A DNA stretch of 64,000 nucleotides from Eutrigla gurnardus (Eukaryota; Chordata; Actinopteri; Perciformes; Triglidae), in assembly GCA_963514095.1 (NCBI GenBank), contig OY741265.1, forward strand, positions 29,692,290 to 29,756,289, written 5' to 3'. Each line of letters begins with the position of its first letter. Position 1 is the first letter of the stretch. The notes under the pieces were generated by a model. It did not search any database and was not told the DNA's origin. It saw only the letters and a program-made list of their open reading frames with translations. Positions 34,008 to 46,922 of this stretch are shown here, piece by piece. Both the position numbers and the translations under genes were made by a program.

Positions 34008-34210
34008 GACATGGTAATTGCCCCTAAAATCAAAAGGGAGAGTTTGTTGTTTTTGAACCTGCTTGTTTGTGAATTCCTCTCAAAACTTAAGGAGGTTTTT
34101 GGAATTGCCATCACTCCAAAATGTCACAACATGATATATTACGCAAGACTTATAGGTATCCCGCCCATATTTTTGTTGTTGTTGTTTACATTCCTTCTGA
34201 TGCTAATTTA
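34008..34210 (+). pseudogene. EnSpm/CMC-type transposase fragment, part 2
   Basis: MVIAPKIKRESLLFLNLLVC and ITPKCHNMIYYARLIG continue the transposase after the Harbinger-like insertion. The APKI...L-x-x-L...ITPK-x-H-x-x-I-x-Y-x-RLI spacing fits the family region expected at this point. Confidence 0.55.
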
Positions 34211-35044
34211 AAAAACACAGGAATGCGCTACTGTTTTTGTTTTGTTCATCTTGTTTGTCTTGGCTAGTAAATGGACTACAACTGCATTCTGTTGTGCATC
34301 CCTGTTTTGCATAAAGGTACATCAATTGATGTAGCGCTATCTCTGACTTGCTTTCGGTAACTCTTTAAAGTCCTTCTTTATTGTTGCACCAAAACTCACA
34401 ATCATCATGCACTGACATTGTGAAGGCCTGCCACTGATACGGCACATTGTCAAGACGTAGAGCTATTATCTCATACTTCTGCTATAGAGCCAGTGATGAT
34501 CCTGCTCATCTCCGAGTCCCCGCGTCACCCAGCACGGAACAAGCCAATATTAAAACAGATAACTTCTCCCACCCACCCCTTCCATCTGGAGGCACCACCA
34601 CTCTCCTGAGAGCCCTACCCAGACACCGTGACCTCCGCAGTCAGGCATCGGTGCCGCCGGAGTCCCCCGAGAATCAGCCCCAGTAATATTGGCCTGTCTG
34701 TCCCCAATCCGCTGTCACTCTGCACACAAGCAGAGCGACAGAGACACAGACAGACACGAGCAAATCAAGACAAGACATAGACAGCCTGTCAGCACTAGTC
34801 TGATCCTGAATCCAGTGTCTTTAGCCAAGCATGACGGACTGCACCTGATGTTTGCTCAAATCGCAAAAAAGATGAATAAGAGCATGAGGTCAAAGGTTGC
34901 TCTCATCTCTCTGTGAACATGTTTTCTACAGTGAAGCCTCATGAGGGAAGGCGTTTACTGCAGGTGGACATCAAACATGGAGCATAAGACATGGAGTGAA
35001 GGTAAGACAGGCCTTCACTAGTCCTGAGACAATATGAAGATGTC

Positions 35045-35987
35045 GGGCCCTAGTTTCGTGGCGCAGCGCAGGGCGGCGCAGGGTGGCGGAGCCGGCGCAA
35101 TGCAAGTTTCGACCCGCGCAGCCTTGCGCACGGTCAGTTTGGCAGTTTGGTGGATCGCCTGCGCCAAGATGGGTGTGGCGGCGCAGCAGAGGGAGGCGTC
35201 ACAGACTCAGCTTGGCGTAGTGGAAGTTTCGTGGCAAAAAGCCTCGCCGAGACTGCGCTGAAAGCTCGCCAGCTCCAACCTGGTCTACTCTTGGCGCAAG
35301 GCGCAAGGCGTAAATAAAGTCCATTCATTCAATGCGAATCACAGCTGGCGGAGTGGAAGTTTGGCTGACGGCGCGCAGTGCGCACACGTCACCGAGACCT
35401 CACAGGCAGGTTTCCACAGTTCCAGGCACATTTAAATGCAATAAATAATCTCAACAAACACTATTTAATGCAACTAATTGAATCAACACGTGAATTTATA
35501 TCTATATAGATTGTCCCGTCACATCTGACGTCAGATCAAAGGCGGATGGCACGCGTAACGGAAACTCAGCCTCTCGGACCAAAACATCTCCCTCTCTTTC
35601 TCCTGTTTTTTATAATATCGGCATTGTTATTATTATGATACACACGCACAGCGCGTGATGAGCGTGGTGGGAGCGGCGGCGCTGCTACTGTCATCGGGTT
35701 GTCAAGTGACGGAACTTGCACTGAACCTCCCCTAACGCATTAAAGGTGAGGAGAGGAGCTCATTTGATTGGTGAAGATCTGAATCGGCTGTATTAATCCC
35801 AGTCCACGCCTCGTCTCCTCCTCGTCTCCCACTCACGCCTTCTTCTCCTCCCTCTTTCCCACTTGCGCGAGACGGGAGGTGTGCCTGCGCGGTGCACGAA
35901 ACTTGCAAAGTCCAGGCGGACACACCCCGTCGGCGTGGCGCAGGTGCGCTGAGAGCTGACTGCGCCTGGTCTACGAAACTAGGGCCC
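35045..35987. mobile_element. GC-rich element with GGGCCCTAGTTTCG inverted ends
   Basis: It starts gggccctagtttcgtgg and ends ctacgaaactagggccc. The flanks aagatgtc / attatgtc could be a decayed 8-bp duplication. The outer thirds are dense in gcgca/ggcgca words, far above the surrounding GC content. No transposase frame. Confidence 0.65.
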
Positions 35988-36817
35988 ATTATGTCATGAT
36001 TATCTTGAGAGTCATATGTAATCATCTAAATATACTTAAAAATGGTACTGCAATGACTTTACATTTTGTTAAGAAACTAATAATTTTTATCATGTCACAG
36101 ATGAGACCGTGTGTCCACAGCGTATCTTTTTCTGGCAAAAAAGCGTCCACTTTTTCATGTAAAAAATATTATTATTATTATGTTTCTATGACAACAATAA
36201 AATACCTTTCTAGCCACTGTTGTGTGACAGACTAGCATCGCCCCTTTACTGTGATCATCTATTGGGGCTACAACCTGTTAGATAGATGTTGTTTTTTTCT
36301 TCGTATGGATGAGTTTGTTTGTCACCGCTCAATCTGACATGTGATCAACACAACATTCAGTATCCGTCCAGCTGATCTACCCATTTTCTGTATTTGTTGT
36401 GATGGTTTCTGTCTGACAGATAAGGCCAAAACAAGCTTCTCCATTTTCCTACAGTGACGTTCATAACTTTTCTGAAATGTTTCTCAGGCTTTCTGAAAAA
36501 GCCTTCCGAGCGGTCGCAGAAAAGAGGCGGAGCACACTTCTTCTTGAGGCGGCTTCAAACACTCTCTTCACTGAGAACAATAGAAAAAGACGGTGGTGCT
36601 CAGAAAAGGGCATTATTTGGCCCTAAGACACACGTCTTTGTTTTTGTGTCCTGTATTGTTTTAATCAGGTTGTATTGCTTGTTTACCATGATAGTGAACT
36701 GGACAGAATGATGATTATCCTGATGATGGAAATTCACCACGATCAACTAATTGTTACTGTATTTAATTATTGCAAAATGCAATCAAATTGTTGTGATTGG
36801 TAAATGTAAACTAACAC

Positions 36818-37397
36818 TAGGGCTGAGCGATTTGGCCTAAAAATAAAATCTAAATTTTTTCAAACTAATGGACAATTTTCGATTTAAACCTCAATTTCTT
36901 TCTGTTTTTCTCTAAACAAACTAAAAAGACCAAGGCAAAATTGAAATACATATTTTCTTTATAAACACAATAAAAATAAATGAGATTACCAAGTAGTCTA
37001 GGCCTATGTGAACAAATCAGTTGTTCAAGAATTTAAAAAAAAAAAAAAATAAAAAAAGAACAGCACCACTTGCCTGTCATTATTGTGGAAATATTTTTGT
37101 TAAATCAAATTGAAAAAAATTTCTCTTGTAGGCCATCCCTGAAAAAACCTGCAAACTTGTGTAATTTGATTCACTGCATGTATCTGCCAATGTCACCTCT
37201 TGTGATTGGCCACGGGTCAGGAAGAGCCCGGGAGGGGCGGGGCTTAAGGAGGAGGGGCGGGAAGCCTCGAGAGGGAAGAGAGAGGAGAGCTAGGATAGCG
37301 CCACAGAGATCACAAACTTTTGGAGTATTCTCGTTAACTGGTAAAAGGACGTTTGAGTTTGTGGACATTTTTAAATCGGAAAAATTGGCCAGCCCTA
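36818..37397. mobile_element. hAT-like element, TAGGGCTG family, intact copy
   Basis: It starts tagggctgagcgatttggcc and ends ggccagcccta, with flanks actaacac / actaccac (8 bp, one mismatch). Its interior (tcaaactaatgg, gatttaaacctc, accaaggcaaaattg) recurs inverted in the nested copy at 53735-55866. Confidence 0.7.
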
Positions 37398-37734
37398 ACT
37401 ACCACTTACGTCCTATTCAACGCATCCTTTTGGTGCATCTACGGTGTGCTGCAGGCATCAGATTTAAAATATTAACACTTGCAGAATCAGCAAGGTTTTA
37501 CAGAATATAGGATACGTTACAGAGAGGTCTTACTCTTTTAACGTTGTCTAAATAATGATGGTCCTGGTTCAAAACTATAAAGAGAATATGCTGAAATAAT
37601 TGATATGAAAAGGATGAAACTAGATGTGAAAGTGGCATCACATGATCTGCTAGATGGAGATGTTGGGAGTACAAAAACAACTCCTCGCTGTTATATAGTG
37701 GTGTAATAGAGTGAAGCGCCTCTCAGATCAGAAT

Positions 37735-38050
37735 AATAATAACTTCAGTTTATATAGCACCTTTCAAGGAACCCAAGGACACTTTACACACAATGAGACA
37801 GAAATACGGAGTGATGACTTGGAGGTTGTTATGAACATGAAAATGATGCAGCGTTTAACGGTCGAGAGTTCCAAAGGGTGGGGGCTTACACCCTGAACGC
37901 TCCGTCCCCAAACGTCCACAGTCTGGTGAGGGGGTGGACAGCAGACCTGTGCCAGAGGACCGGAGATTGCAGGGCCATGGTTTAGGGCTGGAGGAGGTCT
38001 GTCTGGAACTGGGGGGCACGGGTGTGGAGGGATTGGTGAGGAGGATTTTA
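37735..38050 (+). repeat. LINE-tail-like dispersed repeat
   Basis: tttatatagcacctttcaag, gaacccaaggacactttaca and the later gagttccaaagggtggggg are familiar words of a fish dispersed repeat; class not certain. Confidence 0.45.
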
Positions 38051-38811
38051 CATAAATAATGTTTGGCATTGAAAGCACATAAACCTGTATTATTTTGGTC
38101 TGCCATCAAGTTCCAAATGAAATTGATGTAAAGTAATGACAGCTAACATTTGTCATTTTAACCAGCTGAAGTGTCATTATTATTATTGTACTTCTTCAAT
38201 AAAATATTGTCCTCTGAAGGAAGGTCCTGAGCTTTTGATTCCTTCTAACACCAAACAGCTTTGCTTGCTAGTTCCTCAGTTGATGCTCCAAAGTCAGAAC
38301 CAGGTTGGACTAGAAGAGAACCTCAGGACTCTTGTGTGTTCAAAACAGTAATTCTTAACTTGTGCGTCAGACACCTTCAGTGCGTTTGGGCCTTTAGATG
38401 TTTTACCTCATACAGATTCTAGCTGATTTAGAGTTTTACTACTGAATACATACAGTAAAGTCCAACTGGTTAATCATGTGTTGCAGAAGGTTTTCTCCAA
38501 GCATTCAATCCAGAGGCAGTCAAACACAAAACGTGACCAACTGAGGAAAATCCAGAAATAATGACTTCAGCGTTGTGCTTGAAGCCTCTTTACAGATGCA
38601 TGATAGGAGGTGACAAAGAGTACAGCCAATTAAAAACCCAGCTGGGAGTATCCAGTTAATATTAGGATGTGGAAGTTTGGAAAGATGAAGACGTCAGAGG
38701 TGCGTTCATGTTCATATTTTCTGTATTTTCTGTTGGTACAGTTTGCTTCCATCCAGATCCCACATTTACATAAAGTGGAGTTATTCAAGATTCCAGCAGA
38801 TAGAAGTGAGA

Positions 38812-38813
<2 letters not shown>

Positions 38814-38863
<50 letters not shown>

Positions 38864-38951
38864 AAAATGGTAATAATCTAATAAAAGTCACAGTTAACGT
38901 CCTTATTTAAGTCATGAATTTTAAATGTGAAGATGTAACAATGAATGAGGC

Positions 38952-38986
<35 letters not shown>

Positions 38987-38987
38987 C

Positions 38988-39050
<63 letters not shown>

Positions 39051-39051
39051 A
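38814..39051 (+). repeat. (TG)n then (GAAA)n microsatellites
   Basis: TG covers 38814-38860. GAAA with one gaca interruption covers 38953-39051. Confidence 0.97.
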
Positions 39052-39366
39052 AAAACATAAAAAAGAAAAGAAATGAAAATGAATAAATATGCACATAAAT
39101 AGAAACATAAATAAATAATGTATTATAATGTTTTCAATGTGTATATTGTTGCTTTCTGAAATGGTGCCCGTGTGTTATTATGCTATCATATTATCCATAC
39201 AAAACTGTCTCAAAATGACAATGTTGTTTTTGTAATTATTTCTGGGACAAAATATCATCCAACAAAACCAGGTTGTTGGGCAAACCGCAGCCGGTTGAAG
39301 GTTTTAAAGGCTCGTTTCTTCCCCGGCTTTGACAGCAGATGATGCTTATTGACTTTCCTGATTTTG

Positions 39367-39371
<5 letters not shown>

Positions 39372-39440
<69 letters not shown>

Positions 39441-39450
39441 TGTGTGTGTG
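39372..39450 (+). repeat. (TG)n microsatellite
   Basis: About 78 bases of TG with one TA interruption. Confidence 0.97.
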
Positions 39451-41383
39451 CTACAACAGACTAGTATAGCTCTACTTCACAGCACAAAGGTTTGTGTATA
39501 CATACATGTTTAGCGGAGTATTTTTCCAGAATTTTCCAGAAATCTACCAAGAAAATCATGTTTATGTGACATAATCACAGTTTACTGGAGAAAGACAAAT
39601 GTCTATCCTGGTTACGTGTCAACACACTACTTTTTTATTCACTGCTTTGAGTATAATCACATTTTCTTCAACAATTATGGCAGAATCATAGTTTCAAATG
39701 CTCTGATAGAAATTCACAGTGTAGTTTTAAAAAATGTAAACACAGCCTTAAGTAAGTCCAGCTGCTATCATGATAGAGAAGTGAAAATAGAATTAAAAAC
39801 AATACAGGATACAAATTATTTAAATGTATTTATCCTTTATTTCTGCAGAGAGACCTTATTTAAGATCATATTTAAGCTTATTTGATTTTTTTTCACTGCC
39901 AAAGATGTTCACTAAAAAAAAGATGTCTCATCTCTCAGAATAAAATCATTAGTTTTTTAACAAAATGTAAAGTGATTCCAGTATATTTTAGTGCATTTAA
40001 GAACGTGACATAAATTTTCATAGCGTCCCATGCCTGGTTGAGACTCAACAAGTCCTGATTCCAGACTCAGCCTTTGCTGCATGAAGCAGTTTTGTAGTTA
40101 GGTGTTCAAATGTCAGCGAGGGAACTCAGGTTGCTGAAAAACTATTGTTTCACAAAGCAGAACAAAGTTGTGTGATGTAGCCAGCAGCCGAAGGAGAGTC
40201 AGAGGAGACGTCACTTTGATCAGCAGCAGGGGATAAAAGAGGCTACGTGGTACTAAAGATATATAAAGTACTGGGACAAGAAAATCAATAGTGGACAGGA
40301 GGCCTAATGTGAACAGATTATGGCAGAGTCAGTCTATCAGAGCTGACATGCTGCTCCGACTGAAGAGAAAGGACTGAAGAGGATAAAAGTGGACATTTTA
40401 TCTTAGCTACACTCATATTAACCTCACACTGGGGTAAACTGAGACACGGCATTCTAAAAAGCAGCTCTGATTTCAGTGAACACTTGATAACTTAAGAGTT
40501 TACGGTAAATTGCAAAAATCTATATGGATTAATTTTGCCATTCTGGCAGTGATGAAAAGAGAATTATTTGTCTGCAGGTTCCTGAGTCTCCGAGTTTGTA
40601 AACAGGATGTTTACATCCACTTTCCTCTCCACATTCAATTTAACGCTTCATTATAATGAATATTACAAGGACATTGGCTTCCATGTAAAAATAGCCATAG
40701 TTTTGATCGGTGTATCTCAAATACTGGGTACAGACTATGTGGACTCGCAAGTGCTACCAAATGTATTCAGTAAGCTCCAGTTAGCCACAGCTAGCAACGC
40801 TAACGACATTATGAATCACTAATTAATTACCAGCTGCTGCTGTTGCAGATAAACAGTACACAGACATGGGAACTAAACCTCTGATGCTTTTAAGCATTAG
40901 CCTGGTGAGGCTGGTCATGTTGCCTAGCTAGCTAGCACAGCTTGTGAGCATTTAAAAAAAGTCCAACTTGGCATTTTTTTTCTGTATTCACAGTTGCGTG
41001 TCTTTCTCCGAGGAACAGTTTTAGAATCTAACATTAAGCAACTCTGAATAAGCTAGCTGCTGTTCACAGAGAGAAATTTACGTTTGTTTCGGCATTCATC
41101 ATAACATTAGTAGCTCCGAAGTTATCGTAGCAACAAAATCTTCTCCTGCCTCTTGTGTTAATGAGGAACAAATAAATATTGCTTGTCATTATCAGAAATG
41201 ACAACGTTAATGAGTTCTGTGCTCTGTTATGTTCACAATATGCAAATGCCTTTGAAATACGTATTTGAAATTTGACAAAATATTTGAAACACATTTATCT
41301 TAATTAGTGGGCAATTTGCATATTTAAGCTTCAGATTAGAATAGGGATTTGTTTAATACATATTCGTTGTGACCCTGAACAGG
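39451..41383. other. no gene seen
   Basis: AT-rich DNA without convincing exons, RNA genes or paired transposon ends on either strand. Confidence 0.5.
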
Positions 41384-41661
41384 CTACAGTACGCCCCCCG
41401 ATCCCAAACTGCTCGCCTCCACAATCTGTATCCGCATCTTTATAATCTCTGTCATACGGCACCTTGCTTTGAGTGACGAGTGACTAAACCATTGCAGCGT
41501 ATCCAAAACGCTGCAGCACTTCTTAAATCTACCCAAATTCTCCCATTTGACCCCTCTCCTCCGTGACCTCCACTGGCTCCCTGTTGCAGTCCGCATCCAA
41601 TTCAAGTATTTATTGTAAGTCGCTTTGGACAAAAGCGTCTGCTAAATGACCTAAATGTAAA
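41384..41661 (+). pseudogene. LINE (L2/Rex-like) 3' end
   Basis: The plus strand encodes a broken version of the QNAAA-RxL...P-x-L-x-xLHWLPV region of fish LINE reverse transcriptases (QNAAA, then PLAP where LHWLPV is expected, with frame breaks). It is followed by gtaagtcgctttggacaaaa and gcgtctgctaaatgac, the widespread fish LINE/SINE tail. Confidence 0.6.
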
Positions 41662-43292
41662 TGAGTGATGTTCCGCGAGCTCACCCACATTATTAATTTA
41701 ATTATTTAAGTAAATAAAGAAAAACATCACACTTTGACTGTGTTGTCTTGTTCTGCTCTGTGCACAATACACATGTTAAACATTTCTTAATATACTATTA
41801 TTAATATTTTTGCCACTCTCTCTCCTCTCGTCTATTCGCGATTTGTCCTTCCAACGCAATGCATGATGGTAAAATGTGCTCGGGGAGTGACCATCGCTTG
41901 TACATTACAGGTGATGCATCGTGGGAAACTTTGAGTGCTCACTACACATTCGGACACCACTACAAAATGGCGAACTCGAGGGAGTGAATTGTGTAAGTGA
42001 TTAGCATAAGTGAGTCCCAGGCTAATTGAAAAGGAAACGGCTACATTCACTGATACTCCTCCAGATCAACTTAAAGCAACATTGAATTGCAATAGCCAGG
42101 TTTCAAGCAATAGTTCAGCTGCTACATGTATAACAAAATTATAAAGATTTCAAATACTTTGGACCTGAAGAACTCTTGTAAATACCCAGATATATACTTT
42201 TTATAAAACTATTACTATGAAAATGAGAAGGATGAAATAACATTCTATAATAACAAGTTAAGTTTTTGAATCATCCTTATCTAACCCTTATTTGTTTCTT
42301 TTATATATTTTCCAAGATGTATTCCTGTGATTTCTCAGGAGCGCCATAGGACAAATCACAAAATCATTCTCAAGCAATTTGGGCGAATGAGTTACCATAT
42401 AAAATGATCAAAGTGAAAATTGTGTAAGTGATTTACCATCAATTTAAAAAAAATGCCAATATACAATAATGGCTGTGGGTATGGCTGGCATGACCAAATA
42501 AAGGCTGGTTGCTGATATTAACTTGAATAACCTGAGGCCTAATAGCTGAGCATAATGTACACTTTTATTTCAATCCTTCCATCTAAAAACCATTCTGCTG
42601 CCGACGTCTCTCTTTAACGGACAGGCTTTCACTTCAGTGGAGCTAAGCCACTGTCGATAAAACAACTCTTTACACATTGATTATGCCCTTTTAGCTGCTG
42701 GAAGGCTGTCAGTGTGACGTATCTACTGTCTCAATGCCTTTGTTACTGGAGCACATGGCCTGTGACAGAGAAAAACTCAAAAACACCGGACAAAGAAGAT
42801 TAAGTGCAGCGGACCTTGAGACGAACACTGCCCACGGCATCTTCTGACCACCCAGCCGGACCAGCGACACTAATACACAGCGACAGGAGATTGGACAGTG
42901 TTGTGCCCACATCTAGCAGAGACCTGGCTCCATCATGGCAGGACTTTGGTTGGACGAGGGAAGATGGACTATGTTTGCATGGCTGATGTTTAGTGTTCAA
43001 AAAGTTGATGGACAATGATTATCTTTCCCACAGAATTCACATTTAAGTCGGAAAGCGTGTGCTCACTCTTTTTGTTTTTCCTACGCAGTATAAAGCGCAT
43101 ACATCTGCATTTCACTTTGCAACCCTGTTTTGTCCAATGGCACAACATTAAGTTGCGGCACAGGTTCATTTAAGGCCATTTCTGCAGTAACTTCAGGGTT
43201 ACATTTTGTCAGAGAGACTGATGCTTTGAGGGTTATTAGCATATTATATATTAACTTCCCTGTTTTTTTTTACTCAAGAAGAAGTACATTTG
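41662..43292. other. no gene seen
   Basis: Short open frames at 42700-43015 overlap on both strands without splice signals or recognisable motifs. Confidence 0.45.
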
Positions 43293-43387
43293 TGCTCCAG
43301 GTGAGGGCTCGAACTCATAACCTAGGCATCACTCTGCAAGTTACTGTCTTATAAGTACCGCGCGCTGACCGATTACGCCACTGGAAC
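43293..43387 (-). tRNA. tRNA-Ile(UAU)-like gene with intron, copy 1, decayed
   Basis: On the minus strand it has D arm, anticodon loop CTTATAA (anticodon UAU), a 20-base intron after the base 3' of the anticodon, variable region and T arm in tRNA-Ile(UAU) order. The acceptor stem has one U-G pair (GTTCCAG/CTGGAGC). The T loop has an extra base (GAGCCC), so it is probably a pseudogene. Confidence 0.7.
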
Positions 43388-43394
43388 CTCGGTT

Positions 43395-43740
43395 GCTGTA
43401 CGTGTCATCTCAGTGTAGGATCTTAGCATGCTAACATTTGTTTATAGGCGCCATAAAGTAAGTAAATAAATAAATGTTTAAGTATGAAAGTAAATGCCCC
43501 TGAAATTAATAAATGTATTCATCCATATGGACTAATTTATATTTTGGAAATCGTTGAATTATTTTCTGAATTATTTCATACACATATTTATGTTTATAAA
43601 TTGTAATATAATGGCATTTGGCAAAATATATTTATAAAAGATATGTGTGAGACAAAGAGCCAATGCCACGTCTTGTAGGATTTTGATGGATGGATACTTT
43701 ATTAATCCTGAGGGATTATTCAAGAAGAACAAGGTTTTTT
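43395..43740. repeat. spacer repeat of the tRNA-Ile cluster, unit 1
   Basis: The block with gtaaatgcccctgaaat, tattcatccatatggact and atggcatttggcaaaatat recurs at 45115-45440 and, in part, at 44330-44510. Each full unit ends in a tttattaatcctgaggg word followed by a tRNA copy, so the cluster grew by duplication of tRNA plus spacer. Confidence 0.75.
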
Positions 43741-43834
43741 GCTCCAGGTAAGGGCTCGAACTCACAACCTCGGCATCACTCTGCAAGTTACTGTCTTATA
43801 AGTACCGCACGCTGACCGATTGCGCCACTGGAGC
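43740..43834 (-). tRNA. tRNA-Ile(UAU)-like gene with intron, copy 2, decayed
   Basis: The acceptor stem GCTCCAG/CTGGAGC and the UAU anticodon are intact. The T arm has an extra base and a broken pair (GTGAG/CTTAC), which suggests loss of function. Confidence 0.7.
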
Positions 43835-44132
43835 CTTTTTTCCTGTATCTGTCATCTCAGTCTAGCATCTTAGCATGCTAACACTGACACGTTCATTTGT
43901 GCCATACAGAAAGTACAGTCTGATGGAAACATCATCATTTTTACATGTTTGGTCCAAGCCGTCCTCACCAAAAAACCTACGTTTATATTTGTTGATGGAC
44001 ACTGACCTTTAGTTGCTGTGGTTATTATCACAGGAGCAAAGAAAGACGTATTAGCAACAAATTCCATGTAAGGAGGCTATCGGGGTGGATCATTGGGTCA
44101 ACAAACACAGGACTTTCACCCAGGAAACTGGA
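43835..44132. repeat. duplicated block A (second copy at 50829-51122)
   Basis: From the tRNA on, ttagcatgctaacactg, gtgccatacagaaagtacag and ggtggatcattgggtcaac run almost unchanged in both places. A 65-codon open frame on the minus strand is therefore present twice with three changes. Confidence 0.85.
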
Positions 44133-44517
44133 ATTCGTATCCCACTTGAAACCAAACACGTTGATATGCTATTCTAAACTAATGCAGACAAACCACGATG
44201 TACACACTACAGGACGTGCTAGCTAGCTAGCAAGCTACTATGTGCTTTGGTCTGAATGAGAAATTAACACGACCCGTTTATTGGAAATAGAAAGAGCTGT
44301 GAAATAAATGTCGCATTATGAAATGACAGTCCCCTAAAATAAATAAATAAATGTCAAATTCTGAAAGTAAATGCCCCTGAAATAAATACATGTATTCATC
44401 CATATGGACTAATATATCGTTTGGATTCATTGTTCAATTATTTTTTAAATTATTTCATAAGAATATTTATGTTCATAAAAAGTAATATAATGTTTTTTGG
44501 GAAAAGATTTGCAAAAG

Positions 44518-44518
<1 letters not shown>

Positions 44519-44592
<74 letters not shown>
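44519..44592 (+). repeat. (TG)n(AG)n compound microsatellite
   Basis: TG changes to AG at 44541. An ATT repeat follows at 44779-44819. Confidence 0.96.
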
Positions 44593-44596
<4 letters not shown>

Positions 44597-44959
44597 AGAT
44601 TAGACAGAAAGAGAGAAGAAGCAGGAGATTCAGCTGAATCAGCCAATCAAATATTCATCATATCCAAAAGCTGAGCTGTCAAAGACAAGTGTGGTATAAT
44701 GACATATGCTTTTTAAATCAACACTCTTTATGGAGGTTATTTAAAGGATATTTTGTGACCAATCAACAACCCCATGTTGTTGTTATTATTATTATTGTTA
44801 TTATTATTATTATTATTAGATGTTAGTAAGAAAGTGTGAGGATTCAGGACTCAAAACATCACACAGGCACAAAACTGGTGGAACGTTTCAATGGATAGAC
44901 AGACAGGCAGACTGACAGATACTTTATTAATCCTGAGGGAAACTCAAGAAGAACATTTG

Positions 44960-45053
44960 TGCTCCAGGTGAGGTTCGAACTCACAACCTCAGCATCACAC
45001 TGCAGGCTACTGTCTTACAAGTACCGCGCGCTGACCAATTGCGCCAATGGAGG
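44960..45053 (-). tRNA. tRNA-Ile-like pseudogene, copy 3
   Basis: Same layout and intron, but the anticodon loop reads CTTGTAA (UGU instead of UAU) and the 5' acceptor strand is CCTCCAT, which no longer pairs well. The T arm is intact. Confidence 0.7.
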
Positions 45054-45359
45054 CTTCCTTATTGTACGTGTCATCTCAGTGTAGGATCTTAGCATGCTAA
45101 CACTTGTTAATAGGTGCCATAAAGTAAGTAAATAAATGAATGTTAAAGAATGAAAGTAAATGCCCATGAAATAAATACATGTATTCATCCATATGGACTA
45201 ATTTATATTTTGGATGAATTGTTTATTTATTTTTGGAATTATTTCATAAGCATATTTATATTTATAAGTAGTAATAGAATGGCATTTGGCAAAATATATT
45301 TATAGAAGATGTGTGTGAGACAAAGAACCAATGCTGCGTCTTGTAGGACTTTGATAGAT

Positions 45360-45390
<31 letters not shown>

Positions 45391-45441
45391 TAGACAGATA
45401 CTTTATTAATCCTGAGGGAAATTCAAGAAGAAGAATGATTG

Positions 45442-45535
45442 TGCTCCAGGTGAGGCTCGAACTCACAACCTCGGCATCACTCTGCAAGCTACTGTCTTAT
45501 AAGTACCACGCGCTGACCGATTGCGCCACTGGAGC
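45442..45535 (-). tRNA. tRNA-Ile(UAU) gene with intron, copy 4
   Basis: The acceptor stem GCTCCAG/CTGGAGC, T arm GTGAG-TTCGAGC-CTCAC, box B, UAU anticodon and the 20-base intron are all intact. One G-U pair lies in the anticodon stem (TGGTA/TGCCG). It could be functional. Confidence 0.85.
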
Positions 45536-45819
45536 CTTGTGTCATCTCAGTCTAGCATCTAAGCATGCGATTCTTTGCGGAGCTAGCTTTTTTGCGAACG
45601 GGAGATTTATGAAATGTTTAAGTACATTTCTGTGTTGAAATACCTGCTTATATTTACTGTTTAATATGTGAAATATGATTAAAATCATATGCCTTAGTCA
45701 ATGTATTTGCGCAATATTCTTATGCTTAATTTTCAACTGACGCCACTTTCTTTCTGTGCCTGGGGGGATTAAACCTATATGAAAATGATAATTCGTTCAT
45801 TGCACTACTTTGTGAACTA

Positions 45820-46240
45820 CGGGAGTTGAACCCCTGTCTCCTGTACCGCGGGGGCCTTGCTAAGCATTACACCACAGGGTCAGTCAGCGCTGAGTTTACA
45901 TACTCAGAGTTGACTGAACTAATTCAAAACCGCTGTTCTGAAACCGAAAACTCAGAGTTGCCCATCTCAGAGTTGGTCAACTCAGAGTTCAGGGTTAAAT
46001 TCAGAGTTTGTTGAACCTGCTTTGTGAAACGGGCCCCTGATTGGTCAGTCTGCGGTGTGTTTCTCCACGTTAATCTCTTATCTGGAACATAACCTGCTCC
46101 AGGGCAGGTTAGCTCCACAGCGTAAGTTACCATGGCGATCTAACCCGGTAAGAAGTGAACCAGCGTCGTAGGACGGAAAACCCAGGGTTAACGCTGAAGT
46201 TACGTCGCTAAGCCCATATCCTGCTTCTTAGTACCAACAC
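45820..46240. mobile_element. Harbinger-like or related repeat with a tRNA-like start
   Basis: A minus-strand tRNA-like segment (about 45834-45895: gtgtaatgcttagca, box B ggttcaactcc) is followed by repeated aactcagagtt words, tttgtgaaacgggcccctga and many TAACC/GGTTA words. These wordings are typical of a fish Harbinger-type MITE as I remember it. Exact ends not defined. Confidence 0.4.
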
Positions 46241-46922
46241 AACACATCACATATCGCACAAAACTGGTGGGATGTGTCAATGGATGGATAGATGGATGGA
46301 TAGGTCAGAACTTGGTGACACGACCTGAAAATGCTCAAGACAGCACTATACACTACTTGTACAGCCATTTGAAAACTACAGTAAAGTTACACATTGCTGT
46401 AGTGAGGGGAGTAAGTGAGTATAAGACACTGAATACGTACGTTTCACACTTTTACTGTATATGCTCTTTGCAATTCTACAGCATTGTGCAAAAGAAAAAA
46501 ACACTGCAGTCACTTATTTAGAACAAACAAGAAACACCCTTTTGGTAGAGCTGTGCACAAATGTGAACAATATAACAGTACATATTGTACCTGAACATAG
46601 GTAAATCATGCTGGCACATCCAGACGTTCCTGTCTGTCTGGCAACATATTTTCATCTACATCACAACGGATATCATCCCTTTCAATGCAGCGAGGAAAGT
46701 ATCTCCTGGAGTTAGGGATGCACAATATTATCGGCAAGGTATCGGTATTGGCCGATATTGAAGTTAAAATGTATTATTGGATAACACGCCGATATATTAA
46801 GCCAATAAATAAAGACTGCTGCTTCCTTGATTAAATCAGATTAAACGCCCAAGGGCGCGAGGATTGCGTGCGCATCGCGACGCGACACGTAACCTACTTC
46901 AACTTGCAGCAGAGCGAGGGAG

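Noticed and set aside
35732..36025. 97-codon minus-strand frame
   Set aside because: It crosses the end of the GGGCCCTAG element and shows no protein-like pattern.
37070..37510. 146-codon plus-strand frame
   Set aside because: It lies within a hAT-like MITE and crosses its right end, so it is a chance frame.
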